The position numbers and the translations under genes are program-made. Shown here in pieces: positions 20,913 to 26,599 of a DNA stretch of 26,599 nucleotides (positions within the stretch are counted from its first letter, which is position 1; each line of letters begins with the position of its first letter). Below the pieces are notes generated by a model, which was not told where the DNA came from, did no database searches, and was given only the letters and a program-made list of their open reading frames with translations. Source of the DNA: Thermohalobaculum sp038524325 (GTDB lineage: Bacteria; Pseudomonadota; Alphaproteobacteria; Rhodobacterales; Rhodobacteraceae); the NCBI GenBank assembly GCA_038524325.1, contig JBCBIS010000034.1, positions 1 to 26,599 on the forward strand, read 5' to 3'.

Positions 20913-22358
20913 TCAGCGCAGCAGGGATTGGGCGGCGGCGGCGGTCATCTCCGGCACGCCGAACCCGTCGACAAAGGGCAGCCAGCCGAGTGCCATCACC
21001 GCGGCAGATCCTGCAATCGCCGCGCGGTGAATCACGCCGAGGCGGAGGTCCAGTGGCTCGCCCGGTTCGGTGAGATACATGATCCGGACGATGTTGAGAT
21101 AATAATAGGCGCCGATCACCGAGGCGATGGCCCCCGCGATGGCCAGGGGCGCCAGACCCGCATCGACCGCCGCCTTGAACACGAAGAACTTCGCGAAGAA
21201 GCCCACCAAGGGCGGCAGGCCCGCCAGCGAGAACATCAGGATCGCGATCGCCAGCGCTTGCCCTGGCCGGCTGAGCGCCAGCCCGGCCAGATCGTGGATC
21301 GAGACGACCGGGCTGCCATCGCGCTCCATGCAGAGGATGAAGGCAAAGACGCCGACATTCATCACCACATAGATCGAGAGATAGAGCAGCAGGCTGTCCG
21401 CCCCCGCCTCGGTCCCGGCGGCGAGGCCGACCAGCGCAAAGCCCATATGGCCGATGGAGCTGTAGGCCATCAGCCGTTTCAGATTGCTCTGCCCAATCGC
21501 TGCAATCGAGCCGAGGAACATCGAGGCGATGGCGACGAAGACCAGCACCTGCTGCCAATCGCCCACGGCACTGCCGAACCCGTCATAAAGCGCCCGGGCG
21601 AACAGCACCCCGGCGGCCACCTTCGGCGCCGTGGCGAAGAAGGCGGTGACCGGGGTGGGCGAGCCCTCGTAGACATCCGGCGTCCACATATGGAAGGGCG
21701 CGGCCGAGATCTTGAAGGCCATCGCGGCGCAGAGGAACACCAGCCCAAAGGTCAGGCCCAGCGACACGCCATCCTCGGCAATCACACCGGCAATGACATC
21801 GAACCGGGTCGAGCCGGTATAGCCATAGACCAGCGACGCGCCATAAAGCAGAAGGCCGGAGGAGAGCGCGCCGAGCACGAAGTACTTCAACCCCGCCTCG
21901 GTCGAGCGCGCACTGTCGCGATTGAAGGCCGCCACCACGTAAAGCGCCAGCGATTGCAGTTCGAGCCCCATATAGAGCGAGATCAGCCCGCCGGAGGAGA
22001 CCATCATCATCATCCCCAGCACCGCCAGGACGATCAGCACCGGGTACTCGAATTTCAAGATGCCGCGCCGGTCGAGATAGTCCTGCCCGATCAGCAGCAT
22101 GGCCGCGGCCGAAAGCAGGATCAGGATCTTGGCATAACGGGCATAGGCATCGGTGACGAAGGCACCGTTGAAGGCGCTGGCCTCGCCGCCCTCGCCCGTG
22201 CCGATCATCAGGGCGACCACCACCATCAACCCGGCGGAGAGCAGTGTGATCGTCTCCTTCTGCCGGTCCTCGCCGCCATAGGCACCGAACATCAACAGGG
22301 CCATGGCGCCCACGGCCATGAGGATCTCGGGCAGGACAAGCAGGTAATCGGCGCTCAT
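20913..22358 (-). CDS. nuoN: NADH-quinone oxidoreductase subunit N
   Basis: 481 residues with about 14 hydrophobic segments. NuoN is one of the three antiporter-like membrane subunits of complex I and takes part in proton pumping. Family regions are clear: YPVLIVLAVLGMMMMVSSGG, SLYMGLELQSLALYV (with the conserved Glu), APFHMWTPDVYEGSPTPVTA and LMAYSSIGHMGFAL. AAGGA precedes the ATG at about 9 nt. It starts 14 bp after nuoM and ends 3 bp before birA. Confidence 0.98.
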   Translation of the reverse strand: MSADYLLVLPEILMAVGAMALLMFGAYGGEDRQKETITLLSAGLMVVVALMIGTGEGGEASAFNGAFVTDAYARYAKILILLSAAAMLLIGQDYLDRRGILKFEYPVLIVLAVLGMMMMVSSGGLISLYMGLELQSLALYVVAAFNRDSARSTEAGLKYFVLGALSSGLLLYGASLVYGYTGSTRFDVIAGVIAEDGVSLGLTFGLVFLCAAMAFKISAAPFHMWTPDVYEGSPTPVTAFFATAPKVAAGVLFARALYDGFGSAVGDWQQVLVFVAIASMFLGSIAAIGQSNLKRLMAYSSIGHMGFALVGLAAGTEAGADSLLLYLSIYVVMNVGVFAFILCMERDGSPVVSIHDLAGLALSRPGQALAIAILMFSLAGLPPLVGFFAKFFVFKAAVDAGLAPLAIAGAIASVIGAYYYLNIVRIMYLTEPGEPLDLRLGVIHRAAIAGSAAVMALGWLPFVDGFGVPEMTAAAAQSLLR

Positions 22359-22372
22359 GATCGAGATCCTTC

Positions 22373-23908
22373 TTAATGCGCGGCGAGGGAGACGGTTTCA
22401 GCGGCGGCCTGCGCCTCGGCGACGCCGGCCAGCAACGCCTCGACGGTGGGGGCGAAGAGGTCCAGCGCCAGCGAAGGGTAGACGCCAAGCAGGATGGTGA
22501 AGACCACAAGGGGCGCGATCACCGCCTGCTCGCGGGGGGTCATATCCTCGATCGACTTCAGGCTTTCCTTGATCAGATCGCCGAAGACGACCCGGCGATA
22601 GAGCCAGAGCGCATAGCCTGCCGACAGGATCACTCCGGTTGCGGCCCCGACGGCGGCCCAGGTCGAGACTTGATAGGCGCCGACCATGGTCAGAAACTCG
22701 CCCACGAAGCCCGAGGTGCCCGGCAGGCCGACATTGCCCATGGTGAACAGCATCATCACCATCGCATAGATCGGCATCCGGTTCGCCAGCCCGCCATAGG
22801 CCGCGATCTCGCGTGTGTGCATCCGGTCATAGACCACGCCCACGCAGAGGAAGAGCGCGCCCGAGATAAAGCCGTGGGAGATCATCTGGAACATCGCCCC
22901 ATCGACGCCTTGCTGGTTCGCCGCAAAGATCCCCATGGTGACAAAGCCCATATGGGCGACGGAGGAATAGGCGATCAGCTTCTTGATATCCTCCTGCATC
23001 AGGGCGACCAGCGAGGTGTAGATGATCGCCACAACGGAGAGGAAGAAGACAAAGCCGATCATCAACTCGCTCGCCACCGGGAACATCGGCAGGGAGAAGC
23101 GCAGGAACCCATAGCCGCCCATCTTCAAAAGGATCGCCGCCAGGACCACCGAGCCGGCGGTCGGCGCTTGAACGTGCGCATCCGGCAGCCAGGTGTGGAC
23201 CGGCCACATTGGCATCTTGACGGCGAAGCTGGCGAAGAAGGCCAGCCACATCAGGGTCTGTGCGCCACCGACGATGTGCCAGCCGAGGACAGTCACCTCC
23301 TCGTAGGAGAACTGGTGGTTCAGCAGCGCCACGATGTCCGTCGTGCCCGCGTCGAAATACATATAGATCATCGCCACCAGCATCAGCAGCGAGCCAAGCA
23401 GGGTGTAGAGGAAGAATTTGAACGCGGCATAAATCCGCTCCTTCCCGCCCCAGATGCCGATGATCAGGAACATCGGGATCAGGCCGCCCTCGAAGAACAG
23501 ATAGAAGAGGATCATGTCCAGCGCGGTGAAGACGCCCAGGATCAGGGTCTCGAGCAGCAGGAAACAGGCCATGTATTCCCGCACGCGGGTGTTCACGTCC
23601 CAGCTGGCCAGGATCACCAGCGGGAAGAAGAAGGTCGTCAGCATGACGAAGGGCAGCGAGATCCCGTCGACCCCCATTTTATAGCCGAGGCCCGCCAGCC
23701 ACTCGCCCTCTTCCACGAATTGGAAGCCCGGATTGTTGGGATCGAACCCGGTCAGGACGGCCAGCGACAAGAGGAAGGTCGCCGAGGTCACCAACAGCGC
23801 CAGACGCTTGGCATTCAGCACCGCCGCCTCGTCCTCGCCCTTCAGGAACAGGAGGAACAGCGCCCCGACCAGCGGGAAGAATGTGATGATGGAAAGGAGA
23901 TTGTCCAT
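22373..23908 (-). CDS. nuoM: NADH-quinone oxidoreductase subunit M
   Basis: 511 residues. NuoM is an antiporter-like proton-pumping subunit of complex I. Conserved stretches include FFEGGLIPMFLIIGIWGG (with the key Glu), HTWLPDAHVQAPTAGSVVLA, LIAYSSVAHMGFV and MISHGFISGALFLCVGV. The start ATG at 23908 gives the normal NuoM N-terminus (MDNLLSIITFFPLVGAL); a longer frame starting at 24109 only runs antisense-free into the end of nuoL and is rejected. The start overlaps the nuoL stop by one base (TGATG), a typical coupled junction. Confidence 0.98.
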   Translation of the reverse strand: MDNLLSIITFFPLVGALFLLFLKGEDEAAVLNAKRLALLVTSATFLLSLAVLTGFDPNNPGFQFVEEGEWLAGLGYKMGVDGISLPFVMLTTFFFPLVILASWDVNTRVREYMACFLLLETLILGVFTALDMILFYLFFEGGLIPMFLIIGIWGGKERIYAAFKFFLYTLLGSLLMLVAMIYMYFDAGTTDIVALLNHQFSYEEVTVLGWHIVGGAQTLMWLAFFASFAVKMPMWPVHTWLPDAHVQAPTAGSVVLAAILLKMGGYGFLRFSLPMFPVASELMIGFVFFLSVVAIIYTSLVALMQEDIKKLIAYSSVAHMGFVTMGIFAANQQGVDGAMFQMISHGFISGALFLCVGVVYDRMHTREIAAYGGLANRMPIYAMVMMLFTMGNVGLPGTSGFVGEFLTMVGAYQVSTWAAVGAATGVILSAGYALWLYRRVVFGDLIKESLKSIEDMTPREQAVIAPLVVFTILLGVYPSLALDLFAPTVEALLAGVAEAQAAAETVSLAAH

Positions 23909-25878
23909 CAGGCGGCTCCCTTGATCGCGAACCAGGAGATCAGGAGCGAGATCCCAATCAGCATGACAAAGGCGTAGTGGTAGAGATATCCGCTCTGCAC
24001 CCGCCCGGCGAAGCGCGTCAGATAAGGCACGACGCCCATCGAGAGCCCGTTGATAATGCCGTCGATGGTGCGCCCGTCGCCGATCTTCCAGAATTGCCGG
24101 CCCACCCACATGGCGGGGCGCACGAAGATGGCGTCATAGAGCTCGTCGAAATACCACTTGTTGAGCAGGAACTGATAGGCGGCCTCCTGCCGCGAAGCGA
24201 TCCTGCCGGGTGTCTCGGGCTTCACGATATACATGTAGTAGGCGAGACCGAGGCCCAGCAGCATGGCGATGAAGGGGCTGACCTTCACCCATTTCGGCAC
24301 ATGATGGGCGGCTTCCAGGATCGGCTCGCGCCCCTCCACCGCCAGGTTGAAGATCGAGGCGCCCCAGAACGCGCCCTCGTGATGGCCGACGAAATCGCCG
24401 TAGAACTCCATCCCCGCCAGAACCGCCCCGATCGCCAACAGGTAGAGCGGGATCATCATGACCAGCGGGCTCTCATGCGCGTGGTCATAGGTGTGCTGGT
24501 CGGCCCGGGTCGGGCCGTGGAAGGTCATGAAGATCAGCCGCCAGGAATAGAACGAGGTCATCGCGGCCGCGATCACCAGCATCCAGAAGGCATAATCGCC
24601 TGCCGCCGTGTGGGCGGCGAAGGTCGTCTCGATCACGATATCCTTCGAGAGGAAGCCGGCAAACCCGATGGGCGTATCCAGGATGACAAGCAGCGGGATG
24701 CCGACCCCGGTGATGGCCAGCGTGCCCATCATCATCATCCAATAGGTCATCGGGATCTTCTGCTTCAGACCGCCCATTTTGCGCATGTCCTGCTCGTGAT
24801 GCATCGCGTGGATCACCGAGCCGGCGCCGAGGAACAAAAGCGCCTTGAAAAACGCATGGGTGAAGAGGTGGAACATCGCCGCCTCATAGGCACCGACGCC
24901 CGCGGCGGCGAACATATAGCCGAGCTGCGAGCAGGTCGAATAGGCGATCACCCGTTTGATGTCGTTCTGCACCAGCCCCACGGTGGCGGCGAAGAACGCG
25001 GTTGAGGCGCCGATGATCACGATGATCGTGGTCGCGGTCGAGGTGAACTCGTAAAGCGGCGACATCCGGCAGACCAGGAAGACCCCTGCCGTGACCATGG
25101 TGGCGGCGTGGATCAGGGCGGAGACCGGGGTCGGCCCCTCCATCGCGTCCGGCAGCCAGGTGTGCAGGCCAAGCTGCGCCGACTTCCCGCAGGCGCCGAC
25201 GAAGAGGAGGATGCAGCAAAGCTCCAGCGCGTTAACGGTCATCCAGAGGAAGGGGATCTGGGTCTGTGCCAGCTCCGGCGCCGCGGCAAACACATCGTCC
25301 AGCGCGATCGAGCCGGTCAGCGCGAAAAGGCCGAACATGCCCAGGAGGAACCCGAAATCCCCCACACGGTTGACCACGAAAGCCTTGATCGCCGCCGCAT
25401 TGGCCGAGGATTTCTTGAACCAAAACCCGATCAGCAGATAGGAGGCGACGCCCACCCCCTCCCAGCCGAAGAAGATCTGGAGCAGATTGTCCCCAGTCAC
25501 CAACATCAGCATGGCGAAAGTGAAGAAGCTAAGATAGGCGAAGAAGCGCGGCTTGGCCGGGTCCTCCTCCATATATCCCATCGAGTAGAGATGGACGAGG
25601 CTCGACACGCTGGTCACCACCACCAGCATCACACCGGTCAGCTGATCGACCCGGATCGCCCAATCGGCCTGCAGATCGCCCGAGCCGATCCAGCGCATCA
25701 GGGTCACGGTCGGCTGATGCTCGCCATGGATCGAGAAGAAAGCAATCCAGCTCAGCACCGCGCAGACGAAGAGCAGCGCCGTCGGGATCACCATTGCCGC
25801 TTTTTCGCCGATCGAGCGATGGAGGAACCCGGCGATCAGGGCGCCCAGCAGCGGCAGGAGCAGAATGGCGGTATACAT
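23908..25878 (-). CDS. nuoL: NADH-quinone oxidoreductase subunit L
   Basis: 656 residues. NuoL is the distal antiporter-like subunit of complex I with the long lateral helix. Family stretches are clear: RVDQLTGVMLVVVTSVSSLVHLYSMGYM, FFGWEGVGVASYLLIGFW (conserved Glu), HTWLPDAMEGPTPVSALIHAATMV and IAYSTCSQLGYM. The C-terminal part holds the extra helices and the lateral helix region (about 500-600). It starts 3 bp after nuoK and ends overlapping nuoM by one base. Confidence 0.98.
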   Translation of the reverse strand: MYTAILLLPLLGALIAGFLHRSIGEKAAMVIPTALLFVCAVLSWIAFFSIHGEHQPTVTLMRWIGSGDLQADWAIRVDQLTGVMLVVVTSVSSLVHLYSMGYMEEDPAKPRFFAYLSFFTFAMLMLVTGDNLLQIFFGWEGVGVASYLLIGFWFKKSSANAAAIKAFVVNRVGDFGFLLGMFGLFALTGSIALDDVFAAAPELAQTQIPFLWMTVNALELCCILLFVGACGKSAQLGLHTWLPDAMEGPTPVSALIHAATMVTAGVFLVCRMSPLYEFTSTATTIIVIIGASTAFFAATVGLVQNDIKRVIAYSTCSQLGYMFAAAGVGAYEAAMFHLFTHAFFKALLFLGAGSVIHAMHHEQDMRKMGGLKQKIPMTYWMMMMGTLAITGVGIPLLVILDTPIGFAGFLSKDIVIETTFAAHTAAGDYAFWMLVIAAAMTSFYSWRLIFMTFHGPTRADQHTYDHAHESPLVMMIPLYLLAIGAVLAGMEFYGDFVGHHEGAFWGASIFNLAVEGREPILEAAHHVPKWVKVSPFIAMLLGLGLAYYMYIVKPETPGRIASRQEAAYQFLLNKWYFDELYDAIFVRPAMWVGRQFWKIGDGRTIDGIINGLSMGVVPYLTRFAGRVQSGYLYHYAFVMLIGISLLISWFAIKGAA

Positions 25879-25881
25879 GGC

Positions 25882-26202
25882 TCAGCCCTTCATCATGTTG
25901 ACGTCTTCCACCGCGATCGTGCCGCGGTTGCGGAAGAAACAGACCAGAATGGCGAGGCCGATGGCCGCCTCGGCCGCCGCGACGGTTAATACGAACAGGG
26001 TGAAGACCTGCCCGACCAGATCGCCCAGATGCGCCGAGAACGCCACCAGGTTGATGTTCACCGCCAGCAGCATCAGCTCGATCGACATGAGGATGACGAT
26101 GACGTTCTTGCGGTTCAGGAAGATGCCGAAAATGCCAATGACGAACAGCATCGCCGCCACGGTCAGATAGGCCTCGAGGCCAACGCCGCCGAGAGTGTCC
26201 AT
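25882..26202 (-). CDS. nuoK: NADH-quinone oxidoreductase subunit K
   Basis: 106 residues, five more at the N-terminus than the usual 101. Three hydrophobic segments hold the conserved IFLNRKNVIVILMSIELML and LFVLTVAAAEAAIGLAIL, with the two membrane glutamates needed for proton transfer, and the end FFRNRGTIAVEDVNMMKG is nearly invariant in alphaproteobacteria. It lies 2 bp after nuoJ and 3 bp before nuoL. Confidence 0.98.
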   Translation of the reverse strand: MDTLGGVGLEAYLTVAAMLFVIGIFGIFLNRKNVIVILMSIELMLLAVNINLVAFSAHLGDLVGQVFTLFVLTVAAAEAAIGLAILVCFFRNRGTIAVEDVNMMKG

Positions 26203-26204
26203 GC

Positions 26205-26599
26205 TCAGATCCCCTGCCCTGGTTTGACGTCTTTGAGCTCCACCGACGCCTCGCGCGTGCGGTACATCTGCGCGAGAATGTCCTGGCGCTTGATCCCCTC
26301 GCGATGGCGCAGGGTCAGCACGATGGCGCCCACCATCGCCACCAGCAGGATCAGCCCCGCCGCCTGGAACATGTAGATATATTGGTCATAGACGATCTGG
26401 CCGATGGCCGTCGTGTTGCCCACATCGCTGGGCGCCGGCATGGCCGCGTCGCGCACCTCCGGCGCCGTATCTGCCAGGACCCATTGGCCAAATACCAGAC
26501 CCATCTCGACCAGCAGGATCAGGCCGATCAGGGCACCGACCGGCAGGTATTCCGCCATGCCCGATTTCAGCTCGGCAAAATCCACATCCAGCATCATGA
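26205..26599 (-). CDS. nuoJ: NADH-quinone oxidoreductase subunit J (5' end outside window)
   Basis: 131 codons of the C-terminal part are seen; the frame stays open through the right edge. The two adjacent ATGs near 26597 are internal, since MMLDVDFAELK is a conserved inner segment of NuoJ that follows the first three membrane helices. Two further helices (YLPVGALIGLILLVEMGLVF and YIYMFQAAGLILLVAMVGAI) and the charged tail are typical. NuoJ is a membrane subunit of complex I next to the quinone-site arm. It is the first visible gene of the nuoJKLMN-birA-coaX-rnj run. Confidence 0.95.
   Translation of the reverse strand, partial: MMLDVDFAELKSGMAEYLPVGALIGLILLVEMGLVFGQWVLADTAPEVRDAAMPAPSDVGNTTAIGQIVYDQYIYMFQAAGLILLVAMVGAIVLTLRHREGIKRQDILAQMYRTREASVELKDVKPGQGI

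Noticed and set aside
20319..22376. Long plus-strand ORF (685 codons) opposite nuoN, birA
   Set aside because: It is an antisense shadow: high GC at third positions of the true genes keeps the frame open. The product is Arg/His/Gln-rich with no family resemblance.
22376..23977. Long plus-strand ORF (533 codons) opposite nuoM
   Set aside because: Same reason; nuoM on the other strand is certain.
23909..24109. N-terminal extension of nuoM
   Set aside because: The extra residues are Arg-rich, overlap nuoL out of frame and are absent from NuoM proteins; ATG 23908 gives the standard N-terminus.
1..26599. CRISPR array, tRNA/rRNA genes, IS elements, prophage or att sites
   Set aside because: No regularly spaced repeats, cloverleaf-like segments, transposase or integrase motifs were seen by eye; a tRNA or RNA-family scan would be decisive.

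Overview
The window looks like a GC-rich chromosomal segment of an alphaproteobacterium, most likely Rhodobacterales (Roseobacter/Rhodobacter type). The reasons are the NuoJ-N sequences, the order nuoJKLMN-birA-coaX-rnj, the tatA-tatB-tatC-DUF815 cluster, a DmdA-like protein and an FNR-type box. I saw no rRNA, tRNA, CRISPR array, transposase or phage gene.

Layout. 1-3566 (+) is the 3' part of a very large secreted, cadherin-like surface protein with tandem ~98-residue repeats and a C-terminal set of three H-type-lectin-like repeats. A pair of hairpins (3580-3640) forms a two-way terminator. 3678-6065 (-) is tatA-tatB-tatC followed 3 bp later by a DUF815-type AAA ATPase gene. 6215-9676 is an odd trio: an FbpC-like ABC ATPase (-), a divergent DmdA/GcvT-like protein (+), and a PstB-like ABC ATPase (+) preceded by an FNR-like palindrome. 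No permease or binding protein is present for either ATPase. 9680-10051 (-) is a small SnoaL-like protein. 10120-11094 (+) is a TTG-started pentapeptide-repeat protein with a glycine-rich membrane-like C-terminal segment and base use that looks different from its neighbours. 11136-12749 (+) is release factor 3 (prfC) and 12854-13678 (+) a two-pore-helix type K+ channel-like protein.

13616-15984 (-) holds the least ordinary group: an ArsR regulator with a C-terminal Cys pair, a transglutaminase-like protein and an ArsP-like (DUF318) permease, tightly overlapped as one operon. Behind them lies an unlisted 27-codon membrane peptide with its own promoter, a perfect palindrome on that promoter and a strong Shine-Dalgarno. 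16183-17688 (+) is a RhlE-like DEAD-box helicase facing RNase J (rnj, -) across a 28-bp hairpin-forming gap. 17717-26599 (-) is one compact operon: nuoJ (cut by the right edge), nuoK, nuoL, nuoM, nuoN, birA, coaX and rnj.

Functionally, the housekeeping parts cover respiratory complex I, Tat export, translation termination, biotin and CoA supply, and RNA turnover. The accessory parts (surface protein, orphan ABC ATPases with the DmdA-like enzyme, ars-like operon, pentapeptide protein, small peptide) carry the observations worth following. I see no clear-cut new defence or mobile system. The best novelty candidates are the arsR/transglutaminase/arsP operon with its neighbouring regulated small peptide, and the ABC-DmdA-like-ABC trio.
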